Part shown: positions 48,831 to 57,403 of the stretch, in pieces
Position numbering within the stretch: position 1 is the stretch's first letter
Layout of the letters: each line of letters begins with the position of its first letter
Assembly (NCBI RefSeq): GCF_900128995.1
Contig: NZ_FQUE01000004.1
Coordinates: 124,001 to 188,000, forward strand
DNA length: 64,000 nucleotides
Reading direction: 5' to 3'
From: Loktanella atrilutea
GTDB taxonomy: Bacteria; Pseudomonadota; Alphaproteobacteria; Rhodobacterales; Rhodobacteraceae
Position numbers and translations under genes: made by a program
The notes under the pieces: model-generated
What the model saw: the letters and a program-made list of their open reading frames with translations, nothing else
The model's database searches: none
Told to the model about the DNA's origin: nothing

Positions 48831-50453
48831 ATGAAAATGAGAACATTCCTTGCTTCGTCCGCCATCGCCATCGGGCTTGCGGCCTCGGCGCAGGCGGCCT
48901 CCGTGCCGGACGGCGTGACGCTGGCGGACGAGCAGACCTATACCTTCTGGCTGCTGGACGCGATCAAGTCGATGGACCCGCAGATCAACACCGACGTCGA
49001 GGGCTCCGACATCCTGCGCAACCTGTTCGAGGGGCTGTACAACGAGGACGGCGATGGCAACCTGACGCCGGGCGTGGCGCTGGATCACACCCTGTCCGAC
49101 GACGGCCTGACCTATACCTTCAACCTGCGCGACGATGCGAAGTGGTCGAACGGAGAGCCGGTGACGGCGCAGGACTTCGTCTACAGCTGGCGCCGTCTGG
49201 CCGATCCCGCGACCGCGTCGGAATACGCCTGGTACATGGAACTGATGCAGGTCGAGAACGCGGCAGAGATCATCGCCGGCGAGAAGCCGATCGAAGAGCT
49301 GGGCGTGAAGGCGATCGACGACCACACGCTGGAGGTCAAGATCATCACGCCGCTGCCCTATTTCCCGCAGATGCTGGTGCACGGGTCGACCTTTCCGATC
49401 CTGCAGTCCGTGGTCGAGGAATACGGCGACAACTGGACGCAGGCCGGCAACCTCGTCGGCAACGGCGCCTACAACCTCACCGAACACCAGTTGGGCGAGC
49501 GGGTCGTCATGACCAAGAACGACACCTACTGGGACGCCGAGAACACGGTGATCGACACGCTGACCGCGCTGACGATCAACGACAACAATCAGGCCCTGAC
49601 GCGCTATCTGGCGGGAGAGCTTGACCGGGTGCAGATCCCCGCGGGCCAGTATCCCCGCCTGAAGGAAGAGTATCCCGACCAGGCGATCTCTACCCCCTAC
49701 AACTGTTCCTACATCTATATGCTGAACGTGGGCGACAAGGGACCGGAGGCGCTGAACGACAAGCGCGTGCGTCAGGCCATGGCCTATGCCATCGACCGCG
49801 ACGTGATCGTGGACCGCATCCTGCAGGGCGGGCAGAAGCCGGCCTACAACTGGACCCATTGGGCCATCGCCGACTTCGAGCGGCCCCAGATCCCCTATGC
49901 GGACGAGATGGACCAGCCGCAGCGCATCGAGGCCGCCAAGAAGCTGATGGAGGAAGCCGGCTATGGCGCCGACAACCCGCTGACCCTGCGCCTGCAGTAC
50001 AACACGTCCGACGATCACAAGAAGATCGCGATCGCGGCGTCGCAGATGCTGAAGGCCATCGGCGTGAATGCGGAACTCGACAACTACGAGTGGAAGATCC
50101 ACACGGACCGGATGCAGAACCAGGACTTCGACATGGCGCGCTATGCCTGGTGCGGCGACTATAACGAGGCGTCGACCTACCTCGACCTGATGACCTCTTA
50201 TTCCGGTCACAACAACGGCGAGTGGTTCAACGACCAGTACGACAAGATCATGAAGGACTCCAAGACCGCCGAGGATCCGCAGCCGCTCTATAAGGAGGCC
50301 GAGGCGCTGCTGGCCGAGGAGATGCCGATCATCCCGATCTATCACTACGCCAAGGTCGACATGATCAATCCCGCCATCAAGGGTCTGCCGCAGAACAACG
50401 TGCAGAACACCTGGTACGGCAAGGATCTGTACCGCGTCGCGACCGAAGAGTGA
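48831..50453 (+). CDS. oppA: Oligopeptide ABC transporter substrate-binding protein
   Basis: 540 residues from the ATG at 48831. The signal MKMRTFLASSAIAIGLAASA is cleaved near AQAAS. Family-5 motifs are IKSMDPQINTDVEGSDILRN and LFEGLYNEDGDGNLTPGVAL, then DKRVRQAMAYAIDRD. It captures peptides in the periplasm. It is the first gene of oppABCDF; a strong hairpin after the stop may boost oppA mRNA over the downstream genes. Confidence 0.93.
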   Translation: MKMRTFLASSAIAIGLAASAQAASVPDGVTLADEQTYTFWLLDAIKSMDPQINTDVEGSDILRNLFEGLYNEDGDGNLTPGVALDHTLSDDGLTYTFNLRDDAKWSNGEPVTAQDFVYSWRRLADPATASEYAWYMELMQVENAAEIIAGEKPIEELGVKAIDDHTLEVKIITPLPYFPQMLVHGSTFPILQSVVEEYGDNWTQAGNLVGNGAYNLTEHQLGERVVMTKNDTYWDAENTVIDTLTALTINDNNQALTRYLAGELDRVQIPAGQYPRLKEEYPDQAISTPYNCSYIYMLNVGDKGPEALNDKRVRQAMAYAIDRDVIVDRILQGGQKPAYNWTHWAIADFERPQIPYADEMDQPQRIEAAKKLMEEAGYGADNPLTLRLQYNTSDDHKKIAIAASQMLKAIGVNAELDNYEWKIHTDRMQNQDFDMARYAWCGDYNEASTYLDLMTSYSGHNNGEWFNDQYDKIMKDSKTAEDPQPLYKEAEALLAEEMPIIPIYHYAKVDMINPAIKGLPQNNVQNTWYGKDLYRVATEE

Positions 50454-50460
50454 CATTGCG

Positions 50461-50491
50461 GACGGGCCACCAATTCAGTAGGTGGCCCGTC
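50461..50491 (+). terminator. Intra-operon hairpin after oppA
   Basis: GACGGGCCACC, a nine-base loop and GGTGGCCCGTC form a perfect 11-bp stem beginning eight bases after the oppA stop. No T-run follows, so it is more likely an mRNA-stabilising or partial-termination element than a full stop. Confidence 0.6.
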
Positions 50492-50521
50492 TGACCCTGA
50501 CCCTTTCCGAAAGACCGGGAT

Positions 50522-51439
50522 TTGCTGTCCTACACATTGAAACGCATCGCAATCGCGATCCCGACGCTGCTTGTCCTGATCGTGGTGTCCTTCGTGCTGA
50601 TGCACGCCGCCCCCGGCGGTCCCTTCACCGCAGAACGCCAGTTGCCGCCCGAAGTGCTGGCGAACCTGAACGCGAAATACGGGCTGGACCAGCCGCTGTG
50701 GCGGCAGATCGTCACCTACGTCTGGAACATCGTGTCCGCCTTCGATTTCGGGCCAAGCTTCGTCTACAAGGACCGCACGGTGAACCAGATCATCGCGCAG
50801 GGCTTTCCGATCACGCTGACCTATGGTCTGCTGTCATTCGCGGTGGCCGTCATCGCCGGCGTGAGCCTCGGCGTCGTCGCCGCGATCCGCCACAACTCTG
50901 CCGTCGATTATGCCGCCGTCGGCGTGTCGATCGGCGCGCAGGTGCTGCCCAATTTCGTCATGGCGCCGATCCTCGTGCTGGTCTTCACGCTCTGGCTGGG
51001 ATGGCTGCCGGGCGGCGGCTGGCAGGGGCCGGAATACTGGATCATGCCGGTGATCGCGCTGTCGACATCCTTCATGGCCTCCATCGCGCGGATCACCCGG
51101 TCGAGCATGCTGGAGGTCCTGACCTCCAACCACATCCGCACCGCCCGCGCCAAGGGACTGCCGGAGCGTCGCGTGATCCTGCGCCATGCGCTGAAGCCCG
51201 CGATGCTGCCCGTGATCTCTTACCTCGGGCCGGCCTTCGTGGCGATGATCACCGGGTCGGTGGTCGTGGACATCTATTTTTCCACGGGCGGCATCGGCAA
51301 GGCCTTCGTGGATTCGGCGCTGAACCGCGATTACGCGGTGATGATGGGGGTCACGATCCTCGTCGGCGCGCTGACCATCGCCTTCAACCTCGTGGTCGAC
51401 ATCCTTTACGGATGGATCGACCCCAAGATCAGGTACTGA
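50522..51439 (+). CDS. oppB: Oligopeptide ABC transporter permease OppB
   Basis: 305 residues with six membrane spans. It starts with a TTG at 50522 (LSYTLKRIAIAIPTLLVL after the initiator), the standard OppB N-terminus; no ATG or GTG fits, and the ribosome site is weak. HAAPGGPFTAERQLPPEVL and RTARAKGLPERRVILRHAL (EAA loop) are diagnostic. It forms the channel with OppC one base downstream. Confidence 0.93.
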   Translation: MLSYTLKRIAIAIPTLLVLIVVSFVLMHAAPGGPFTAERQLPPEVLANLNAKYGLDQPLWRQIVTYVWNIVSAFDFGPSFVYKDRTVNQIIAQGFPITLTYGLLSFAVAVIAGVSLGVVAAIRHNSAVDYAAVGVSIGAQVLPNFVMAPILVLVFTLWLGWLPGGGWQGPEYWIMPVIALSTSFMASIARITRSSMLEVLTSNHIRTARAKGLPERRVILRHALKPAMLPVISYLGPAFVAMITGSVVVDIYFSTGGIGKAFVDSALNRDYAVMMGVTILVGALTIAFNLVVDILYGWIDPKIRY

Positions 51440-51440
51440 C

Positions 51441-52352
51441 ATGGTCGCCACAACCGAAAACAACCCCGGCACAGCCGCCGTCGCCAAGGGCCGGTCGCCC
51501 TGGGCCGACGCGCGGCGCCGGTTCTTTCGCAATAAGGCTGCGATGTTCGGACTGGTGCTGCTTGTCTGCGTGACGCTGTTCGCCCTGTTCGGCGGCCTGT
51601 TGTCGCAATGGTCGAACGAGGAACTGGACTACAACGTCATGGGGCAGGTGGTCGAGCTGGGCGCGCCGTCCATCGCCAACGGCCACTATTTCGGCACCGA
51701 CGATCTGGGCCGCGACCTGTTCGCGCGGACGGTGCAGGGGACGCAGATTTCCCTTGCCGTGGGTGTCGTGGGCGCACTGATCGCGATCATCGTCGGCACG
51801 CTCTATGGCGCGACGGCGGGATATGTCGGCGGTCGCGTCGACGGCTTCATGATGCGGCTGGTCGATATCCTGATGGCCGTGCCCTACATGTTCGTGCTGA
51901 TCCTGCTGCTGGTGATGTATGGCCGGTCGATCACCATCCTTTTCGTCGGCGTCGGCCTGATCTCGTGGATGGACATGTCGCGCATCGTGCGCGGCCAGAC
52001 CCTGAGCCTGAAGGGCCGCGAGTATGTCGAGGCCGCCCGCGCCACCGGCGTGTCGGCCCCGGTCATCATCATGCGCCACATCGTGCCGAACCTGCTGGGC
52101 GTGATCGCGGTCTACGCCACGCTGCTGGTGCCGCTGATGATCCTGACCGAAAGCTTCATCTCGTTTCTCGGCCTTGGCGTGCAAGAGCCGATGACATCGC
52201 TGGGCGCGCTGATTTCCGAAGGTGCGGGCACCATCGCCTATGGCACCACATGGCAGTTGGGCTTTCCGCTGCTGTTCTTCGTGCTGACGCTGTTCGGCTT
52301 CTTCTTCGTGGGCGACGGCCTGCGCGATGCCCTCGACCCCAAGGATCGCTGA
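51441..52352 (+). CDS. oppC: Oligopeptide ABC transporter permease OppC
   Basis: 303 residues. SPWADARRRFFRNKAAMFGL and FGTDDLGRDLFARTVQGTQI are OppC signatures, and the EAA loop EAARATGVSAPVIIMRHIVP contacts the ATPases. Six membrane spans are visible. Its stop touches the oppD start (TGAATG). Confidence 0.94.
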   Translation: MVATTENNPGTAAVAKGRSPWADARRRFFRNKAAMFGLVLLVCVTLFALFGGLLSQWSNEELDYNVMGQVVELGAPSIANGHYFGTDDLGRDLFARTVQGTQISLAVGVVGALIAIIVGTLYGATAGYVGGRVDGFMMRLVDILMAVPYMFVLILLLVMYGRSITILFVGVGLISWMDMSRIVRGQTLSLKGREYVEAARATGVSAPVIIMRHIVPNLLGVIAVYATLLVPLMILTESFISFLGLGVQEPMTSLGALISEGAGTIAYGTTWQLGFPLLFFVLTLFGFFFVGDGLRDALDPKDR

Positions 52353-53321
52353 ATGTCCCTTCTGACCATCAAGGACCTGTCCGTCACCTTCGACGGCGAG
52401 GACGGTCCCGTCCATGCGGTGAACAACCTGTCGCTGTCCATCGACAAGGGCCAGACGCTGGGCATCGTGGGCGAGAGCGGGTCCGGCAAGTCGCAGACCG
52501 CGTTTTCGATCATGGGCCTGCTGGCGTCGAACGGGCGCACCTCGGGGTCAGTCGTCTTCGACGGGCAGGAGCTGCTGGGGGCGACGCAGAAGCAGCTGAA
52601 CCAGCTGCGGGCGCGGCGGATCGCGATGATCTTTCAGGACCCGATGACCTCGCTGAATCCCTACATGCGGATCTCGGACCAGATGACCGAGGTGCTGAGG
52701 CTGCACAAGGGCCTGTCCAAGACGGACGCCCTGGCCGAATGCGTGCGGATGCTGGACGCGGTCAAGATCCCGGCGGCGGCCGAGCGTATCCGGCTTTACC
52801 CGCACGAATTCTCTGGCGGGATGCGGCAGCGGGTGATGATCGCGATGTCGCTGCTGTGTCGTCCCGACCTGCTGATCGCCGACGAGCCGACGACCGCGCT
52901 CGACGTGACCGTGCAGGCGCAGATCATGGACCTGCTGAACGATCTGCAGCGCGAATTCGGCATGGCGACGATCCTGATCACCCACGACCTTGGCGTCGTG
53001 GCGGGCTTCTGCGAGCGCGTGCTGGTCATGTACGGCGGCCGCGTGATGGAGGAGGCGCCGACCGATCCGCTGTTCGAGACGCCGACCCATCCCTATACCC
53101 GCGGCCTGCTGGGGGCGGTGCCGCGCGTCGACGACGAGGATGCGATCATGACCGCGATCCCCGGCAACCCGCCGAACATGGCGGCCCCGCCAGAGGGTTG
53201 CCCGTTCCGCCCGCGCTGTGACTTTGCCGGAGAGGATTGCCGGGTGATGCCGCCGCTGGTGCCCTTCGACGGCGACCGCGCCCGTGCCTGCCACCGCCCG
53301 GTGGCGGAGGTGGCGGCATGA
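52353..53321 (+). CDS. oppD: Oligopeptide ABC transporter ATPase OppD
   Basis: 322 residues. Walker A is [16 protein letters not shown], the signature [17 protein letters not shown], Walker [15 protein letters not shown] and the H-loop [11 protein letters not shown]. The C-terminal oligopeptide-type tail has cysteines ([18 protein letters not shown]). It powers import together with OppF, with which it overlaps by four bases. Confidence 0.95.
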   Translation: MSLLTIKDLSVTFDGEDGPVHAVNNLSLSIDKGQTLGIVGESGSGKSQTAFSIMGLLASNGRTSGSVVFDGQELLGATQKQLNQLRARRIAMIFQDPMTSLNPYMRISDQMTEVLRLHKGLSKTDALAECVRMLDAVKIPAAAERIRLYPHEFSGGMRQRVMIAMSLLCRPDLLIADEPTTALDVTVQAQIMDLLNDLQREFGMATILITHDLGVVAGFCERVLVMYGGRVMEEAPTDPLFETPTHPYTRGLLGAVPRVDDEDAIMTAIPGNPPNMAAPPEGCPFRPRCDFAGEDCRVMPPLVPFDGDRARACHRPVAEVAA

Positions 53322-54316
53322 GCCCGTTGCTGCGCGTCCGCGACCTGAGCGTCACCTTTCCGATCACCCGCCCCGGCGACATGCCATGGACCGCGCCGCG
53401 GGAACTGCGGGCGGTGAACGGCGTGAGTTTCGATCTGGAGGCGGGGCAGACCCTTGGCGTCGTCGGTGAATCCGGCTGCGGCAAGTCCACCATGGCCCGC
53501 GGGCTGATCCAGATGGTGCCCGCGAAGGGGCAGGTGATGTGGCGCGGAGAGACCGACCTGCTGGCACTGTCGCCGCGGCAGATGAAGCCGCACCGCGCCG
53601 ATATCCAGATGGTGTTTCAGGACCCGCTCGCGTCCCTGAACCCGCGGATGACCGTGGGCCAGATCATTGCCGAACCTTTGAAGACGCATCGCGGCAACCT
53701 CTCTGCCGGCGAACGCCGGACCCGCGTCGCCGCGATGATGGAGCGTGTCGGCCTGCTGCCGCAGATGATCAACCGTTATCCGCACGAATTCTCTGGCGGG
53801 CAATGCCAGCGCATCGGGATCGCGCGGGCGCTGATCGTGGAACCGAAGCTGTTGATCTGCGACGAACCGGTGTCGGCGCTTGACGTGTCGATCCAGGCGC
53901 AGGTCGTCGATCTTCTGAAGGAGCTTCAGCGGGACCTGAACCTTGCGATGATCTTCATCGCCCATGACCTGAGCGTGGTGAAGAACATCTCTCATGACGT
54001 CATGGTGCTGTATCTGGGCCGGGTGATGGAAAAGGCGCCGCGGCGCGCGCTTTATGCGGATCCGCAGCATCCCTATACGCAGGCGCTGCTGTCGGCGGTG
54101 CCGGTGCCCGATCCGGTGATCGAGCGGCAGAAGCGGATCATTCAGCTGGACGGCGACATGCCATCCCCGATGAAGCCGCCCTCGGGCTGCGTGTTCCGCA
54201 CCCGCTGCGCGCGGGCGCAGCCCGATTGCGCCGAGGTCGTGCCGCAGCCCGAAGGCGGCGACCACCGCGTCGCCTGCCTGCATCCGGGGCCAGTCCGGGA
54301 AGACGAACTGGCCTAG
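53318..54316 (+). CDS. oppF: Oligopeptide ABC transporter ATPase OppF
   Basis: 332 residues from the ATG overlapping the oppD stop. Walker A is GESGCGKSTMARGLIQ, signature EFSGGQCQRIGIARALI, Walker B LLICDEPVSALDVS. The C-terminus carries PSGCVFRTRCARAQPDCAEV. It completes oppABCDF. The TAG at 54314-54316 shares a CTAG with the convergent sqdC stop, so no room exists for a separate terminator. Confidence 0.95.
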   Translation: MSPLLRVRDLSVTFPITRPGDMPWTAPRELRAVNGVSFDLEAGQTLGVVGESGCGKSTMARGLIQMVPAKGQVMWRGETDLLALSPRQMKPHRADIQMVFQDPLASLNPRMTVGQIIAEPLKTHRGNLSAGERRTRVAAMMERVGLLPQMINRYPHEFSGGQCQRIGIARALIVEPKLLICDEPVSALDVSIQAQVVDLLKELQRDLNLAMIFIAHDLSVVKNISHDVMVLYLGRVMEKAPRRALYADPQHPYTQALLSAVPVPDPVIERQKRIIQLDGDMPSPMKPPSGCVFRTRCARAQPDCAEVVPQPEGGDHRVACLHPGPVREDELA

Positions 54317-55167
54317 GCGATCAGGTCGGCAATGGCGGGCCGCAGGCCCGCCATACCGCGCGGTTGCCAGCCGAGGGCGCGCAGCCGGTCGCACTGCATG
54401 ACGCTGACCCGGGACGCATCGGCGCGCGGCGGCAGGGGCCGTTGGATGCCGGTCAGGTCCGCATAGGTCGCGAGCAGGTCGCGGTGATCCAGCAGGATGT
54501 CCGAGAGGTTGAACGTCGCCGGGGCAAGATCTGCGGCGGGCGCGGTCAGCAGCAGGCGGGCGGCGGCGGCAAGGTCGTCCGCATGCACCTCTGACCCGAC
54601 GCGGGGGGCTGGGGTGTCGCCGCGGGCGTAGGCGGCGAAGAGGTCGGCCCATTTGTGCGGCTGACCGGGGGCGCCGGGGCCATAGACGCCGGTCGCCCGC
54701 AGGCTGGCGGTCGCAAGGCCGGGCCGTGCGGCGAGCCAGTCTTCCACCTTTGCCTTTGCAATGCCGTAGAGGCTGTCGGGCCGGGCGGGCAGGCCGTCCT
54801 GCAAGACTGAGCCGGCAGGGTAACCGTCATAGACGGCGCGGGACGACAGGAAGACGATGCGCGTCACGCCGTCCTGCGCCGCGCGGGCGAAGAGGCGCAG
54901 GGTGCCGTCGACGTTCTGGCTGCGGAATGCGTCAGGGTCGTCGCCTTCGCCGCCGCGATACTTGCCGGGGACATGGGCGAAGGCCGCATGGATCAGCGCG
55001 TCCTGCCCGGTCAGGTCTGGCGGCGGTTGGGTCAGGTCCCACGTCACATGCGCCATGCCGGGCAGGGGGCGGCGGCCGAGTGTGGTGACCTTGTCGCCGC
55101 GCGCTGTCAGATGCGCCGCGATGGCGTGGCCGACGCGGCCCGTGGCGCCGGTCAGCGCGACCTTCAC
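54313..55167 (-). CDS. sqdC: Sulfolipid-operon NAD-dependent epimerase/reductase (SqdC-like)
   Basis: 284 residues, extended SDR: MKVALTGATGRVGHAIAAHL, FLSSRAVYDGY and SLYGIAKAKVEDWL (the Tyr-x-x-x-Lys pair). In Rhodobacter sphaeroides sqdC follows sqdB and sqdD and is described as a reductase-like protein whose exact step is unclear. The symbol rests mainly on this gene order; by sequence alone it is a generic SDR. It overlaps sqdD by four bases. Confidence 0.72.
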   Translation of the reverse strand: MKVALTGATGRVGHAIAAHLTARGDKVTTLGRRPLPGMAHVTWDLTQPPPDLTGQDALIHAAFAHVPGKYRGGEGDDPDAFRSQNVDGTLRLFARAAQDGVTRIVFLSSRAVYDGYPAGSVLQDGLPARPDSLYGIAKAKVEDWLAARPGLATASLRATGVYGPGAPGQPHKWADLFAAYARGDTPAPRVGSEVHADDLAAAARLLLTAPAADLAPATFNLSDILLDHRDLLATYADLTGIQRPLPPRADASRVSVMQCDRLRALGWQPRGMAGLRPAIADLIA

Positions 55168-55964
55168 GCCGGGCCCGGCAAGGTTGCGGTGTCGGGGATC
55201 GGGCCGTCACCGGCGTAGGCTTGCCAGAGGGCGATGAGAGGCGCGAGTTGCGCGGCCTTGGGGTGGTCGGCCTGCCACGGTTTTTCGTATTGAAAATGCA
55301 GGACGTGGATGTCGGGCCAGTGCCAGAGGTCGGGCATGGCGAACCAGACGTATTGCAGCATATTGTAGAAGACCGGCAGCCCGTGCCAGTCGGGGAAGAA
55401 CGCCTGAAGGAAGCTCTGGTCCGTGCGGGGCCAGAAGGCGCCGGGAGTGTCCAGCGCCGCCATCATCGCGGCAAAGGTCGCGGGATCGGGACGGGCGGTG
55501 AAGACGCCGGAGTTCATGCGGCGGAAGTCGGCAAGGCCCTCGTAGACGTTGGGCGCGGCGCAGAACTCGGGGTAGGCGAAAAGCTTGTCGCAGTTGCGCA
55601 GCACCAGCGTGTCGGCGTCGAGGAAGACGACCCGGTCATAGGGCAGCTGCCACAGTCGCAGCTTTGCGAAGTTGTCGAGCGGGGTGTGAAAGGCGGGCTT
55701 GTTGCCCTTGGTGAAGGGCACCTTGCCATGCAGCGTGGCGCGGTCGTGGGCGGCGTTGAAGGCGGGCGAAGTGTCCAGCAGATCGACCGGCACCAGCCGC
55801 GCCCCCAGTGCCGCCAAGGGGGCCAGCGCGGACTCCGTCACGCCGCCGGTATGCATCACGACGATCTCGGCCTGCGTGCCCGACAGGGTCAGCGACCGCA
55901 CCAGCGCCCGCGCCCCCAACGCGAAATCCGCGTTGGTGACGAGGGTGACATAGGCGAAGGCCAT
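55164..55964 (-). CDS. sqdD: Sulfolipid glycosyltransferase (SqdD-like, glycogenin family GT8)
   Basis: 266 residues. FAYVTLVTNADFALGARALV opens the GT8 fold, and DRVVFLDADTLVLRNCDKL contains the DxD metal site. FYNMLQYVWFAMPDLWHW is near the end. SqdD of Rhodobacter sphaeroides is a glycogenin-like transferase in the sulfolipid pathway, thought to move sulfoquinovose from its UDP donor toward a lipid acceptor. Its ATG shares a base with the sqdB stop (TGATG). Confidence 0.82.
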   Translation of the reverse strand: MAFAYVTLVTNADFALGARALVRSLTLSGTQAEIVVMHTGGVTESALAPLAALGARLVPVDLLDTSPAFNAAHDRATLHGKVPFTKGNKPAFHTPLDNFAKLRLWQLPYDRVVFLDADTLVLRNCDKLFAYPEFCAAPNVYEGLADFRRMNSGVFTARPDPATFAAMMAALDTPGAFWPRTDQSFLQAFFPDWHGLPVFYNMLQYVWFAMPDLWHWPDIHVLHFQYEKPWQADHPKAAQLAPLIALWQAYAGDGPIPDTATLPGPA

Positions 55965-57178
55965 CAGACGGCGCGCAGCTTCTTGCCTTCGGGGTCGCGT
56001 TCGACCTTGTCGGCCAGATCGCGGGTCCAGGCGGAGACGGCGGGCACGCGGCTGCGGTCGATGCGGTGGGCATACTTGCGGGCGACGTCCACGACCTCTG
56101 CCAGCAGGCCCTCTGCCAGCGTGGTGGGGTTCAGGCCGAGGGCGAGGAATTGTTCGTTCTTCACGATCAGGTCGTTCTCGGCCGCCTCTTTCCGGGGGTT
56201 GGGCAGGTTCATCACCTGCGCGCCGGTCTGCTGGGCGATCAGTGCCGCCAGATCGCGGACGCGGTGCGTCTCGGTCATCTGGTTGAAGATCCGCACCCGG
56301 TCGCCCGCCTTCGGCGCGTCGCCCATCGCGAGTTCGATGCAGCGCACGGAGTCCTGGATGTGGATGAAGGCGCGGGTCTGGCCGCCGGTGCCGTGGACCG
56401 TCAGCGGATAGCCGATGGCGGCCTGAATCAGGAAGCGGTTCAGCACGGTGCCGTAGTCGCCGTCGTAGTCGAACCGGTTGATCAACTGGTCGTGCATCCG
56501 GGTCTGGGCCGTATGGGTGCCCCAGACGATGCCCTGATGCAGGTCGGTGATCCGCAGGCCGTCGTTCTGGGCGTAGAACTGGAACAGGATCTGATCCATG
56601 CTCTTGGTCATGTGATAGACCGAGCCGGGGCGCGTGGGATAGAGGATCTCCTGCTCCTTCGGGCCGGTCGGCGTGTCGATCTGCACGTCGAGGTAGCCTT
56701 CGGGGATCGGCGCGCCGACGGAGGAATAGCCGTAGACGCCCATGGTCCCGAGGTGGATCACATGCGCGTCGATGCCCGTCTCGACCAGCGCGGCCATCAG
56801 GTTGTGCGTCGCGTTGATGTTGTTGCCCACCGTATAGACCTTGTGGCGGTCGGTCTTCATCGAATAGGGCGCGGCACGCTGTTCGGCGAAATGGATCACC
56901 ACGTCGGGCTTGTGGTCGCCAAGCCATGCCTTCAGCCGCTCGTATTCCTGCGCGAGGTCGAGCAGGTGGAAGTTGATCTTGCGCCCGGTCAGGTCGCGCC
57001 AGATGCGGCAGCGTTCCTGGATGGAGTCCATCGGCGTCAGGGACTGCACCCCCAGTTCCGCGTCGATCCAGCGGCGCGAGAGGTTGTCGACGACATGGAC
57101 CTCGTGCCCCTGATCGGACAGATGAAGGGTCGTGGGCCAGCCGACGAAGCCGTCGCCGCCGAGAATTGCGATTTTCAT
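55964..57178 (-). CDS. sqdB: UDP-sulfoquinovose synthase
   Basis: 404 residues. MKIAILGGDGFVGWPTTLHL gives the NAD site. VVIHFAEQRAAPYSMK, HLGTMGVYGYSS, and the YHMTKSMDQ Tyr-x-x-x-Lys pair match SqdB. RFDYDGDYGTVLNRFLIQAA and VHGTGGQTRAFIHIQDSVRC are strongly diagnostic. The enzyme makes UDP-sulfoquinovose from UDP-glucose and sulfite for the anionic lipid SQDG, which can replace phosphatidylglycerol when phosphate is scarce. It begins the sqdB-sqdD-sqdC operon. Confidence 0.94.
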   Translation of the reverse strand: MKIAILGGDGFVGWPTTLHLSDQGHEVHVVDNLSRRWIDAELGVQSLTPMDSIQERCRIWRDLTGRKINFHLLDLAQEYERLKAWLGDHKPDVVIHFAEQRAAPYSMKTDRHKVYTVGNNINATHNLMAALVETGIDAHVIHLGTMGVYGYSSVGAPIPEGYLDVQIDTPTGPKEQEILYPTRPGSVYHMTKSMDQILFQFYAQNDGLRITDLHQGIVWGTHTAQTRMHDQLINRFDYDGDYGTVLNRFLIQAAIGYPLTVHGTGGQTRAFIHIQDSVRCIELAMGDAPKAGDRVRIFNQMTETHRVRDLAALIAQQTGAQVMNLPNPRKEAAENDLIVKNEQFLALGLNPTTLAEGLLAEVVDVARKYAHRIDRSRVPAVSAWTRDLADKVERDPEGKKLRAV

Positions 57179-57403
57179 GTTGGGGCCTCCATGGGGGGAG
57201 CGTTGCGCAGGCGTATGACAGGGGTATGACGCGGGCGGGCGCCGCGTGCCAGTCCATCGCGTTGTCCGGGCGGCAGTTTTTTGCCGCGCCGGCGCCGTGC
57301 GGCGGAAAAGTTCGCAGGTGCAGCATCGAACCGGAACAGGCAGGTCGGCGCTGGCGTTCACCCTTGTCGACCGCCGGTTGCGGTTTTTTCTTCGGATAGT
57401 GTC
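57179..57403. promoter_or_regulatory. Divergent sqdB / ndvB promoter region
   Basis: 225 bases without a gene. Near sqdB, GTATGAC appears twice, 12 bases apart. Further right CGGCA/TGCCG flanks a T-run. The sequence before the ndvB ATG is T-rich with no strong ribosome site. The region should hold promoters for both units; no specific regulator site (for example a pho box) was recognised. Confidence 0.4.
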
